Origin: an uncultured cyanobacterium
GTDB taxonomy: Bacteria; Cyanobacteriota; Cyanobacteriia; Cyanobacteriales; FACHB-T130
Assembly: GCA_936920195.1 (NCBI GenBank)
Contig: CAKZHE010000086.1
Coordinates: 1 to 42,970, forward strand
Direction of reading: 5' to 3'
Length of the DNA stretch: 42,970 nt
Made by a program: the position numbers and the translations under genes. Shown here piece after piece: positions 18,056 to 26,737 of the stretch (position 1 is its first letter; each line of letters begins with the position of its first letter). A model generated the notes under the pieces. The model saw nothing but the letters and a program-made list of their open reading frames with translations, did no database searches and was not told the origin of the DNA.

Positions 18056-18239
18056 GCTGCTACGCAGCTAAATTTAATAAACAGCGTCACCTTTATTTTT
18101 GAGCTTCCGCCCCCATTGAATAACAAGACCTCCTTCATTTAATAACTTATTCAATAACTCTTCTAGCTGTAATCTTCTGGTTCCTTTTCAACTACTTCTA
18201 ATAATTTTACATTATACAATCAAGCTGCGTAGCAGCTTA
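18053..18239. mobile_element. MITE-like element, 187 bp with 17-bp perfect terminal inverted repeats
   Basis: TAAGCTGCTACGCAGCT at 18053-18069 is exactly inverted at 18223-18239. Each arm is itself nearly palindromic. No clear target duplication flanks it. The inside has no transposase, only a broken short frame on the minus strand. It splits a Uma2 start from a truncated unknown gene. It could instead be two copies of a dispersed palindromic repeat that happen to bracket a fragment. Confidence 0.6.
18074..18219 (-). pseudogene. Frameshifted small gene remnant inside the MITE-like element
   Basis: On the minus strand, one frame reads VKLLEVVEKEPEDY and then stops. A neighbouring frame continues at once with LEELLNKLLNEGG and KLKNKGDAVY to a stop at 18074. 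One missing base would restore a single small protein of about 48 residues. I do not recognise it. It could be the cargo of the element or the relic of a gene on which two repeats landed. Confidence 0.35.
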
Positions 18240-18240
18240 A

Positions 18241-18369
18241 TCATGCCCCAGCCTTGAAAAAGCCGATGCCGGAATTGCTGCTTCTGGGGCTACCGATGCT
18301 GGTATAATTGAGCCAAATCAAGATCCAGCGGAAACGATTAAAAAAATCGCAAAGGCGGCAATTCATTGA
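18241..18369 (+). pseudogene. C-terminal remnant of an unidentified gene upstream of phr
   Basis: An open frame from the right edge of the inverted repeat to TGA 18367-18369 encodes about 42 residues (for example LEKADAGIAASGATDAGI, then PNQDPAETIKKIAKAA). It has no start codon. It looks like the tail of a real protein that lost its 5' part at the element. Its stop overlaps the photolyase start (TTGA), typical of translational coupling in an ancestral operon. I cannot name the family. Confidence 0.45.
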
Positions 18370-19805
18370 CTGATTTAATTCTGTTTTGGCATCGGCGGGA
18401 TTTACGACTTTCTGATAATATGGGATTGATGGCGGCTCGCGAGCAAAGTCGGAAGATAGTAGGCGTGTTTTGTCTCGATCGGAAGATTTTACAAGGTGAG
18501 GATGTAGCTCCAGCTAGAGTCAGTTATATGATCGGTTGTTTGCAAAATTTGCAGCAACGGTATTTGGAAATTGGCAGTCAATTATTAGTAATCGATCGGG
18601 AGCCGGAGCGGGGGATTGCAGCTTTGGCGGTGGCTTTGAAGGCGGCAGCGGTGTTTTGGAATTGGGATGTGGAACCCTATGCCAAAGAACGCGATCGCGC
18701 TGTTACAGAAGCTTTAAAAGGTCACGGAATTGCTGTACAGAATTTTTGGGATCAATTATTACATCCGCCCGATACAATTTATACTGGCAAGAAAACCCCA
18801 TATACTGTTTATACGCCTTTTTGGAATAAGTGGATTGAGCAGCAGAAGGAACCCCCAGTCACAGATTTAAAAAGTGCCGTAGGTTTAACGGCAGCGGAAC
18901 AGGAAAAAGCTAGGGAAGTAGGGGGAATAGCTTTACCAACTGCCCAGGAATTAGGTTTTATTTGGGACAAGGAGTTAATTCTTGCACCGGGAGAATTGGC
19001 TGCCAAAACTAGGTTAAATGAGTTTTGCGATCGCGCCATTCTGAGCTATCAAGAACAACGCAATTTTCCCTATCATAATGGTACTTCCCAACTTAGTCCA
19101 GCCTTGAAATTTGGCACAATTGGCATTCGGACAATTTGGCAAACAGTCACCCAAACGGTTTTTAAAAACCCTACCGACGCAGCCAGGGAAAATATTCAAA
19201 CCTGGCAGCAAGAATTGGCATGGCGAGAATTTTATCAATATGTTCTCTATCATTTTCCCCAATTGGCAACCGGAGCCTACCGCCAGCATTTCCAAAACTT
19301 TCCCTGGGATAACAACGAAACCTATTTTCAAGCTTGGTGTGCGGGGAAAACAGGTTATCCCATCATTGATGCTGCCATGCGGCAATTAAATACAACTGGA
19401 TGGATGCACAACCGCTGCCGGATGATTGTCGCCAGTTTCCTCACCAAAGATTTAATCATTAATTGGCAGTGGGGAGAAAAATACTTTATGCAGCACCTAA
19501 TTGATGGCGATTTAGCTGCTAATAATGGCGGTTGGCAGTGGAGTGCCTCTAGCGGCATGGATGCCAAGCCTTTACGCATCTTTAACCCAACAATTCAAGC
19601 TGAGAAATTCGATCCCCAAGCCGAGTATATCCGCCAATGGGTTCCAGAGTTAGCCGCTTTGGATACCAAATCGCTGCTGACAGGGAAAATTTCCGAGCAA
19701 GTTCGGCAGAAATTGGATTATCCCACCCCCATTGTCAACCATCAACAGCAAAAACTTCTGTTTAAAGAACGCTATAAACTCGCTAAAAAGCAGCTATCAA
19801 AATGA
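18366..19805 (+). CDS. phr: Deoxyribodipyrimidine photolyase (CPD photolyase, class I)
   Basis: Repairs UV-induced cyclobutane pyrimidine dimers with blue light, using FAD and an antenna chromophore. The 479-aa protein begins with the photolyase-domain signature LILFWHRRDLRLSDN. Its C-terminal FAD-binding half has WREFYQYVLYHFP, TGWMHNRCRMIVASFLTKDL, then NGGWQWSASSGMDAKPLRIFNP, and ends like bacterial class I enzymes. The antenna is probably 8-HDF as in other cyanobacteria, but this is inferred. The best start is TTG 18366, which yields the conserved N-terminus (MTDLILFWHRR); an AAGG precedes it. It overlaps the stop of the truncated upstream frame by four bases. Confidence 0.95.
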   Translation: MTDLILFWHRRDLRLSDNMGLMAAREQSRKIVGVFCLDRKILQGEDVAPARVSYMIGCLQNLQQRYLEIGSQLLVIDREPERGIAALAVALKAAAVFWNWDVEPYAKERDRAVTEALKGHGIAVQNFWDQLLHPPDTIYTGKKTPYTVYTPFWNKWIEQQKEPPVTDLKSAVGLTAAEQEKAREVGGIALPTAQELGFIWDKELILAPGELAAKTRLNEFCDRAILSYQEQRNFPYHNGTSQLSPALKFGTIGIRTIWQTVTQTVFKNPTDAARENIQTWQQELAWREFYQYVLYHFPQLATGAYRQHFQNFPWDNNETYFQAWCAGKTGYPIIDAAMRQLNTTGWMHNRCRMIVASFLTKDLIINWQWGEKYFMQHLIDGDLAANNGGWQWSASSGMDAKPLRIFNPTIQAEKFDPQAEYIRQWVPELAALDTKSLLTGKISEQVRQKLDYPTPIVNHQQQKLLFKERYKLAKKQLSK

Positions 19806-19815
19806 TAATCACTCG

Positions 19816-19917
19816 TTCCTAGGCAGAGCCTAGGAATGCCTACGAGAGGCTCTGCCTCGACGATCTCCAAGCGAGGCAGAGCCTCGCGATTCGGTTCCCA
19901 GGCAGAGCCTAGGAACC
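19816..19917. repeat. Cluster of four hairpin repeats with core AGGCAGAGCCT
   Basis: Four palindromes share the core GGC-AGA-GCC, or its complement: 19816-19836 (9-bp stem), 19846-19858, 19871-19887 (7-bp stem) and 19893-19917. They fill the space between the convergent phr and GGDEF genes. They look like a REP-type repeat family and may also serve as a two-way transcription stop. Confidence 0.8.
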
Positions 19918-19948
19918 AGTTTAAACGCGCTAAATCAGGAATTACCAT

Positions 19949-21325
19949 CTAGTTAATAGAGTAAGCCCAAAAGCGATCGCGCCCCTGTTCCTTCGCTTGA
20001 AATAGGGCTTTATCTGCATTAGCCACCAGCATATAAGGCTCAACATCTAACTTGGGAATCATGGCGGTAATTCCCAGACTAACAGTCACAATATTTCTGA
20101 CATGAGATTGTTCGTGGGGAATCGCCAAATTATGAATCCCTTGCTGAATGTTTTCGGCTACCTTAATCCCTCCGACTAAATCAGTATTGGGCAGAAGTAC
20201 CGCAAATTCTTCTCCACCATAACGGGCGACTAAATCTGCCGGACGACGAACCTGTTGCTGTACTGTTTGCGCGATCTTAATCAGGCAGTCATCGCCAGCT
20301 AGATGACCATAATAGTCATTGTAATTTTTAAATTTATCAACATCGAATAAAATTAGTGCCAGGGGTTGTTGTTCCCGCGCTAGCCGCAGCCATTCCTTTT
20401 GCAAAAGATCGTTAAAACATCGACGGTTTGCCACCTGAGTCAACCCATCTAAATTTGCCAGTAACTCTAGTTTCTGATTGGCATCTTGGAAAGCCAATTC
20501 AACTTGTTTTCGAGCCGTGATATCTCGAATAGTAATCGCAAAACCATCTCCTAGCTTCACCGCCACAAAGTGATACCAAGAAGACTCTCCTAATGGATAG
20601 TAAAAATCTTGTTCTACAGCTTCTCCCGTCTCCACAATCTCAATAAATCGATCGAATAATTCGGGATCAAAACGGCTCAGAAATCTTTTCAGCGCTAGTT
20701 TGCCAATCATCTCTTCCCGCCTACGTCCAAAGGCTCTGGCAATTACCGGATTGACAACCAAACAACGAAAATCTTTAATATCTCCCGTTGTCGGTTCCCG
20801 AACCGCTTGCATTGCGGCAATGCCATCCAAAGAACTATTCAAAACACTAGATAGTAATGCTCTAGATTGATAAAGAACCTCTTCAGCTTCCTTGCGCTTA
20901 GTAATTTCTTGTTCTAATAGTCGTTGCTGGCGTTGAATGGTTAACTGATTTTCCAGGCGAGCTACAACTTCTTCAATTTGGAAGGGTTTGGTAATATAGT
21001 CTATCCCCCCAGACTCAAAAGCCGTTACTTTATCAAAAACATCATCTAAAGCACTAATAAAAATCACCGGAATGCTCGATAAACTTTCATCTTCTTTAAT
21101 CTTTTTGCAGACCTGATAGCCATCCATATCTGGCATTTTGATATCTAAAAGAATCACATCTGGTGGTTTGACATGGACTGTTTTTAGTGCCATGCGCCCG
21201 CTGGTGACGCTGCGAACGGTATAGCCAATTTTCAGTAGTGCATCGCTTAGTAATTGTAGATTTTCTGGAATGTCATCTACAATCAAAATATTACCTTTAT
21301 TTTCAGCTTGAGAATCAAAATTCAT
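19949..21325 (-). CDS. Response regulator with REC-PAS-GGDEF (diguanylate cyclase)
   Basis: A 458-aa protein from ATG 21325. The REC domain has ILIVDD, LLDIKMPDMDG with the phosphorylatable Asp, and a conserved ITKPFQ. A coiled link and a PAS-like domain follow (about 150-285). The GGDEF domain has an intact GGEEF (370-374) and an RxxD inhibitory site (RPAD) five residues before it, so it should make cyclic di-GMP under product control. The frame is open further upstream, but that part overlaps the end of the preceding gene; the ATG at 21325 lies 17 bases after that gene's stop. It is the last of three same-strand genes that probably form one phosphorelay operon. Its REC-PAS half is strikingly similar to that of the preceding gene. 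Confidence 0.92.
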   Translation of the reverse strand: MNFDSQAENKGNILIVDDIPENLQLLSDALLKIGYTVRSVTSGRMALKTVHVKPPDVILLDIKMPDMDGYQVCKKIKEDESLSSIPVIFISALDDVFDKVTAFESGGIDYITKPFQIEEVVARLENQLTIQRQQRLLEQEITKRKEAEEVLYQSRALLSSVLNSSLDGIAAMQAVREPTTGDIKDFRCLVVNPVIARAFGRRREEMIGKLALKRFLSRFDPELFDRFIEIVETGEAVEQDFYYPLGESSWYHFVAVKLGDGFAITIRDITARKQVELAFQDANQKLELLANLDGLTQVANRRCFNDLLQKEWLRLAREQQPLALILFDVDKFKNYNDYYGHLAGDDCLIKIAQTVQQQVRRPADLVARYGGEEFAVLLPNTDLVGGIKVAENIQQGIHNLAIPHEQSHVRNIVTVSLGITAMIPKLDVEPYMLVANADKALFQAKEQGRDRFWAYSIN

Positions 21326-21342
21326 GTCTTTATCAATCTTAA

Positions 21343-23055
21343 TTATGTTGATGGAGAATTTCCGGTAATGGGAATTTCGATCGCAAATTCTGCTCCTTTG
21401 CCTACGGTTGAGCAACAATACAAATTTCCCCCGTGTTTATCTACTATAATCTGATGGCAGATAAATAGTCCTAATCCTGTACCTTTTCCGACTGTTTTAG
21501 TAGTAAAAAAAGGATCAAATATTTTGGATTGTAGCTCTTCCAGGATTCCTAAACCATTATCAGATATTTTGATTAATATGCGATTTTTCTCCAGAAATTG
21601 GGTTTGAATTTTAATTTCGGGGCGTTCTCCGATGAATTGTTCGGAGAGGGAATCAATCGCATTATTGATCAGACTCATAAATACCTGATTGAGTTGACTG
21701 GAATAACACTCAACTAGGGGCAGTTGACCATAATCTTTAATTACGACAATTTCTGGATGTTCTGCTGTCGCTTTGAGGCGATTGCGGATGATCATGAGTG
21801 TATTGTCGATCCCTTGATGAATATCTACTTGTTTTAATTCTGCCTCATCGTGACGAGAGAAATTTCGGAGGGACATCACTATTTCCTGAATGCGATCGCT
21901 CCCTATCTGCATCGAATTCAGCAGTTTCAGCAAGTCTTGTTGCAGAAACTCTAGATTAATCGCTTCAATTTCGGCTTGAATTTCTTCTGGGGGATTGGGA
22001 AAGTGTTTTTGATAAAGTTTAATTAAATATAATAAATCTTGAAAATATTCAGTCGCCGGAGCCAAATTACCATGAATAAAATTCACTGGATTGTTAATTT
22101 CATGGGCAACACCTGCCACCAAATTCCCAATCGAAGACATTTTTTCACTTTGGATCAGTTGGGCTTGGGTACGCTTGAGTTTTCGCAGTGTAAATTCTAA
22201 ATCTTTCGCCTGTTGTTGTAATTGAAATTCTGCTTGTTTGCGAGCCGTGATATCGCGGATGGTAATGGCAAAACCATCCCCTAACTTAACAGCGACAAAG
22301 TGAAACCAGGAAGACTCTCCTGATTCATAGTGAAAATCCTGTTGTAAAGGTTCCCCCGTCTCGACAATATTGACCAAAAGATCGAATAATTCTGGCTGAA
22401 TTTCCATCAAGAATTGTTTTAATACCAGCCTGCCAATTAGATCTTCCCGCTTACTGCCAAAGGCTCTAGCAATTACTGGGTTAACCACTAAACAACGAAA
22501 ATCTTCTATATCTCCAGTTGTGGGTTCGCGCACCGCTTGCATAGCCGCAACGCCATCCAGGGAACTATTCAACACGCTAGCTAGTAAAGCCCTGGATTGA
22601 TAAAGTACCTCTTCGGCTTCTCGGCGGTTAGTAATTTCTTGTTCTAGCAGGCGTTGCTGGCGTTGAATAGTTAACTGATTTTCCAGCCGAGCCACAACTT
22701 CTTCCATTTGAAATGGTTTGGTAATATAATCAATTCCCCCAGACTCAAAAGCGGTTACTTTATCAAAAACATCATCTAAAGCACTAATAAAAATCACTGG
22801 AATACTGCGTAAATCTTCATCTGCCTTGAGAATTCTACAGACTTCATAACCATCCATTTCTGGCATTTTGATATCTAAAAGAATCACATCTGGCTGCTTT
22901 ACTTTGATGGTTTTGAGTGCCATTCGCCCGCTGGTAACGCTGCGAACAGTGTAACCGAGTTTGAGCAAAGAATCGCTTAGTAACTGGAGATTTTCTAGCA
23001 GATCATCTACTAGAAGAATGTTACCTTTATTGGCTCTTTTAGAATCAGGATTCAT
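21343..23055 (-). CDS. REC-PAS sensor histidine kinase
   Basis: A 570-aa kinase. The N-terminal REC domain (ILLVDD, LLDIKMPEMDG) and PAS domain (about 150-280) are followed by a helical dimerisation region with His318 in GVAHEINNPVNF. The HATPase domain has SLINNAIDSL (N box), ISDNGLGI (G1) and GKGTGLGL (G2). There is no membrane segment, so it acts in the cytoplasm. It could accept phosphate from the upstream hybrid kinase through its own REC domain. The start overlaps the upstream gene's end by 11 bases, which indicates coupled translation. Confidence 0.92.
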   Translation of the reverse strand: MNPDSKRANKGNILLVDDLLENLQLLSDSLLKLGYTVRSVTSGRMALKTIKVKQPDVILLDIKMPEMDGYEVCRILKADEDLRSIPVIFISALDDVFDKVTAFESGGIDYITKPFQMEEVVARLENQLTIQRQQRLLEQEITNRREAEEVLYQSRALLASVLNSSLDGVAAMQAVREPTTGDIEDFRCLVVNPVIARAFGSKREDLIGRLVLKQFLMEIQPELFDLLVNIVETGEPLQQDFHYESGESSWFHFVAVKLGDGFAITIRDITARKQAEFQLQQQAKDLEFTLRKLKRTQAQLIQSEKMSSIGNLVAGVAHEINNPVNFIHGNLAPATEYFQDLLYLIKLYQKHFPNPPEEIQAEIEAINLEFLQQDLLKLLNSMQIGSDRIQEIVMSLRNFSRHDEAELKQVDIHQGIDNTLMIIRNRLKATAEHPEIVVIKDYGQLPLVECYSSQLNQVFMSLINNAIDSLSEQFIGERPEIKIQTQFLEKNRILIKISDNGLGILEELQSKIFDPFFTTKTVGKGTGLGLFICHQIIVDKHGGNLYCCSTVGKGAEFAIEIPITGNSPST

Positions 23056-25483
23056 TACTTATTAGGGGTTCGGCTAAATTAACCAACTGTTCAAATTCAA
23101 ATTGACGAGCAAGTTTCGCCAAGGCTTGGGCTAGAAGAGTTTCTGTGACTGGAATTTCTTTGACCAATTCTAAAACTAGGTTGGTATTAGCTTCCAGGGC
23201 GGCTTCGTATAACTGGGCAATCCATTCTTGAGGCATACAGGTTAGCTGTGGCGATGCCAAAATGCTCTGTAGTTCCTGCTCTAATACAGGCGGATCTGTT
23301 TCTGCAAAGATATATTGTACACCAAGATGTTTAGAAAGGGCATCAAAAATGGTGCGTTCAGTAAAAGGTTTGCGGAGAAAGTCATCGCACCCCGCCGAAA
23401 GCACGATCGCTTTCTCTTCTTCTAATACACTAGCAGTTAAAGCAATTACGGCAGTAGCATTGCCTTTGGTGGTGGATTTAATGTGCTTTGTGGCTTCATA
23501 GCCATCCATCACAGGCATTCTCATATCCATCCAAATTAGGTGGGGTTCCCATTCATCCCAAATAGCGATCGCCTCCTGTCCATTACTCGCTTCTTTTACC
23601 TCAAATCCTAACGGAGTCAGGAGTTTAATTAATAATTGCCGATTAATCGGTTTATCATCTACAGCGAGAATTTTATAAATCGGTTGATCGGGAGCCAACG
23701 CTAAAACTCTGGGATGTTCTTCGGTACTCTTGTTAATTATTTTTTGACCCAATTTGACCTGAATATAGAATTGAAAAGTTGTGCCTTGGCCGAGTTCGCT
23801 TTCTACGGTAATATCTCCACCCATTAGTTGCACAAATTTGCGACTGATTGCCAACCCTAATCCAGTGCCTTCTTGCATTTCTTTGCCAGCCTGAGCTTGG
23901 CTAAACGCATCAAAGAGTTTGGAAATTTCTTCGGCAGCAATTCCTACCCCGGTATCGCGGACGGAAAAATGGAGATGAAAAACATCTTGGTTTTCTCGAT
24001 CTCCCAGAAAGACATTTAGTTTGATTTGCCCCTCGGCGGTAAATTTGATCGCATTGCTGAGTAAATTGATCAGCGTCTGGCGTAGTTTGACTTCATCGGT
24101 GTAGATATAGCGGGGAACATTTTCTTCCCGCTCGAAGGTCAACTTCAACCCAGCATTAGTAGCTGCCAGATGGAGCATATCTTCTAAATCATTGAGCAAG
24201 CGATAGAGGTCAAAGTCTTTGGAATTCAGTGTGGCTTTGCCTGCTTCAATTTTGGAAAGATCGAGAATATTATTAATTAAGGTTAGCAAGTAATCGCCAC
24301 TCCGATAAATGATCCCAGCATTTTCATAATGTTCGGGAGGAAGATTGTTAGCTCGTAACATTAATTGGGAAAAACCTAGCACGGCATTGAGGGGCGATCG
24401 CAATTCATGGCTCATATTCGCAATAAAGGTACTTTTGGCCTGGTTAGCCGCTTCAGCTTTAACCGCTAATTTCCGCGCTTTGGCTTCGCTTTCTTGCAGA
24501 TCTATTGTCCGATTTAGCACTCTTTGTTCTAATTCGGCATTGGCTTGTTCTAAATCAAGTTTACCCTGACAATTTTCGGCAACAATAGCTGAGATTGCCA
24601 TCGTAGTCACCGACAGTACGCCCACAAATAACTGTAGTAATAAGATAGAATTGCTGGCGACGGCAACTTGGTAAAAAAAGCCCAATTCGTAGGCGGTGGC
24701 AATTGCCGCAATGCTAGCCACAATTGCCACTAAAAGAGTAGTAATTTGATCTCCAAATCGAAAAGCAGACCAGACTAAGGGTGGTAAGAGTAAATACTCG
24801 ACGGGTTGGCTATTAACGAAGCTTAAATCAATGACAATCGTTAAGATGATGAGAATTACTAAAAACTCCCCATTGCGCCAAGATTTAACTGGAGCATACT
24901 TAGGCGATCGCCCCCAGGCTAATAGTAGGGGGGCAAAAACTAAAATCCCAATGGCATCGCCAGTCCACCAATTAGCTGCAACCTGCCAAAATTGCGATAG
25001 GGAAACTAATCGCAAGGAAGTAACAAAAATACCGCCTACTATTGATTGGGGTAAGGCAAATGCCAATAGACTTCCGGCAATAAATACCACTACATGACTG
25101 ACTTTATAAAAGGGATAGCTTGTCCCAGTTAATTGGCGAATGATAAAGACTGAGAATAATGCCAAAACTGTGGTAGCACTACCTCCCAGAATTGCACTAA
25201 AAACGAAATTGGTCGTCAACAAATTGGCCATTGATATTGCCAAAAAGATGCCTAACCATCGAGAATATCCCCACTTTAATAAGAAGGCAATGGTTAATCC
25301 GGCTCCAGGCCAAATGGGGGAGCCATATTTGGAAATTGGGATTTTGTTCAATATAATCCAAGCAATCAGAATATAAAGAACTGCCATCATCAGAACTTGC
25401 ATCCACCATTGGGGATTTTTAATATCTAGACCTAAGAGATCGCCAATCCAATTTAAATTAGCAATTTTTTTTCTGGGTATCAT
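23045..25483 (-). CDS. MASE1 hybrid sensor histidine kinase with C-terminal REC
   Basis: An 812-aa membrane sensor. Residues 1-305 hold about eight hydrophobic helices of MASE1 type (IPISKYGSPIWPGAGL, VNSQPVEYLLLPPLVWSAF). A coil leads to HisKA with His359 in [19 protein letters not shown]. The HATPase domain has [17 protein letters not shown] and EGTGLGLAI. The REC domain ([27 protein letters not shown]) is followed by a helical tail of about 90 residues that resembles an Hpt bundle but has no obvious phosphate-accepting histidine. It is the first gene of the three-gene signalling operon. From HisKA onward it is nearly the same as the kinase at 26734-29559. Confidence 0.93.
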   Translation of the reverse strand: MIPRKKIANLNWIGDLLGLDIKNPQWWMQVLMMAVLYILIAWIILNKIPISKYGSPIWPGAGLTIAFLLKWGYSRWLGIFLAISMANLLTTNFVFSAILGGSATTVLALFSVFIIRQLTGTSYPFYKVSHVVVFIAGSLLAFALPQSIVGGIFVTSLRLVSLSQFWQVAANWWTGDAIGILVFAPLLLAWGRSPKYAPVKSWRNGEFLVILIILTIVIDLSFVNSQPVEYLLLPPLVWSAFRFGDQITTLLVAIVASIAAIATAYELGFFYQVAVASNSILLLQLFVGVLSVTTMAISAIVAENCQGKLDLEQANAELEQRVLNRTIDLQESEAKARKLAVKAEAANQAKSTFIANMSHELRSPLNAVLGFSQLMLRANNLPPEHYENAGIIYRSGDYLLTLINNILDLSKIEAGKATLNSKDFDLYRLLNDLEDMLHLAATNAGLKLTFEREENVPRYIYTDEVKLRQTLINLLSNAIKFTAEGQIKLNVFLGDRENQDVFHLHFSVRDTGVGIAAEEISKLFDAFSQAQAGKEMQEGTGLGLAISRKFVQLMGGDITVESELGQGTTFQFYIQVKLGQKIINKSTEEHPRVLALAPDQPIYKILAVDDKPINRQLLIKLLTPLGFEVKEASNGQEAIAIWDEWEPHLIWMDMRMPVMDGYEATKHIKSTTKGNATAVIALTASVLEEEKAIVLSAGCDDFLRKPFTERTIFDALSKHLGVQYIFAETDPPVLEQELQSILASPQLTCMPQEWIAQLYEAALEANTNLVLELVKEIPVTETLLAQALAKLARQFEFEQLVNLAEPLISNES

Positions 25484-25489
25484 AAATTA

Positions 25490-25665
25490 TTATTTATGCT
25501 GGTGAGGCGATCGCTGATGATTAGCGATCGCGGGTTCGGCTAGATCGACCAACTGCTCAAATTGAAATTTATGCACCATTTTTGCGAGGGATTGGATCAA
25601 ATAATTTTCTCTGTCTGGAATTTCTTCTAGGAGTCCCATAACCAAATTAGTAATGGGACTGTTCC
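25490..25665 (-). pseudogene. C-terminal remnant of a third hybrid histidine kinase
   Basis: The minus strand reads LVMGLLEEIPDRENYLIQSL and QFEQLVDLAEPAIAN to a TAA at 25490-25492. This aligns with the last 45 residues of the two neighbouring hybrid kinases ([23 protein letters not shown]). No kinase, HATPase or REC sequence is left upstream; the similarity fades near 25665. Its stop lies six bases before the ATG of the MASE1 kinase, so an entire kinase gene once stood directly upstream in that operon. Confidence 0.75.
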
Positions 25666-25750
25666 GCTGTCATGTTTTTAACTTGCATAGTTTCTCCACT
25701 CGGTAAATAATGATTATATCATAGGAAAATTTTCATAAATCTGGCATTTT

Positions 25751-26737
25751 ATGTCTATTCTGCCAAAAGTCGATCCAGAAGCGATCGCCCAACTGCACCA
25801 AAACCTGTTAGAAGACTCTCGGTTTAACCTCAATTATCTGGTACTAATCGTTAGTTCTTGCTTAATTGCTACTTTTGGTTTGCTCAGTAATAGTCCGGCA
25901 GTGATTATTGGAGCGATGATTGTGGCTCCTTTGATGTTACCCTTACGAGGAATCGCCTTTGGCACTTTAGAAGGCGAACTAACTTTAGTTCGCCAAAGTC
26001 TATTTTCGATTGCTTTGGGAACTGTAGCTGCCATCTCTTTAGCGTGGACTTTAGGCAGAATAGTCGGGATTCCCGAATTTGGTTCAGAAGTGCTAGGGCG
26101 ATCGCAACCTAATTTAATTGACTTAGGAATTGCCGTAGTCGCTGGGGGATTGAGCGGTTTTGCCAAAGTTCGTCCCCAAGTCAGCGATGCCTTAGCTGGA
26201 ACAGCGATCGCTGTGGCTTTGATGCCTCCTTTATGTGTAGTTGGTTTAACATTATCCCAAGGAATTTGGAGCTACAGTTCTGGAGCTTTTCTACTCTATT
26301 TAACCAATCTTCTAGGAATTATTTTAGCTTGTATGCTAGTCTTTATTTTGGCTGGTTATACTGACAGTAGCAAAAATAAGTCTGCTTTACGCTGGACTTT
26401 AATTTTAACAGGAATTTTAATTATTCCCTTGGGAATTAGTTTTTGGCAATTAGTCCGGCAATCCCAGTTACAAGCCACTCTCCGTAAAATTTTAATTGGT
26501 CGAACAATTACCGTCGGACAACAAGTAGAATTAATTAAAACTGAAGTTAACTGGACTGCCTATCCACCTGTGGTACATTTGGATGTGTTCGCCAAAAAAA
26601 CACTTACCCCAAAGCAAGTACGTTTAGTGGAAGAGTTTGTCAATCAGGAAATGGGAGAGAGTTTTATCCTGGTTTTTCAAGTCAGCAATATTAAAGAAGT
26701 TCGTTCCAGCGATCGCGAACCTATAGAAAATCCCTAA
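25751..26737 (+). CDS. DUF389 (TIGR00341-type) membrane protein
   Basis: A 328-aa integral membrane protein of unknown function. It has the DUF389 hallmarks: [25 protein letters not shown] near the N-terminus, [37 protein letters not shown] in the middle (both split here by hydrophobic helices), about six to eight predicted helices, and a soluble C-terminal part. It is the only plus-strand gene inside the kinase block. Its last four bases overlap the end of the convergent kinase gene (CTAA). The ATG at 25751 follows an AT-rich leader. Confidence 0.88.
   Translation: MSILPKVDPEAIAQLHQNLLEDSRFNLNYLVLIVSSCLIATFGLLSNSPAVIIGAMIVAPLMLPLRGIAFGTLEGELTLVRQSLFSIALGTVAAISLAWTLGRIVGIPEFGSEVLGRSQPNLIDLGIAVVAGGLSGFAKVRPQVSDALAGTAIAVALMPPLCVVGLTLSQGIWSYSSGAFLLYLTNLLGIILACMLVFILAGYTDSSKNKSALRWTLILTGILIIPLGISFWQLVRQSQLQATLRKILIGRTITVGQQVELIKTEVNWTAYPPVVHLDVFAKKTLTPKQVRLVEEFVNQEMGESFILVFQVSNIKEVRSSDREPIENP

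Noticed and set aside
19816-19917. Palindrome cluster as a CRISPR array or tRNA
   Set aside because: Repeats vary in length and orientation with no regular spacers, and no cloverleaf can be drawn.
23262-25376. Plus-strand open frames across the MASE1 kinase gene
   Set aside because: All are shadows of the minus-strand kinase gene, which has complete domains and good codon structure.
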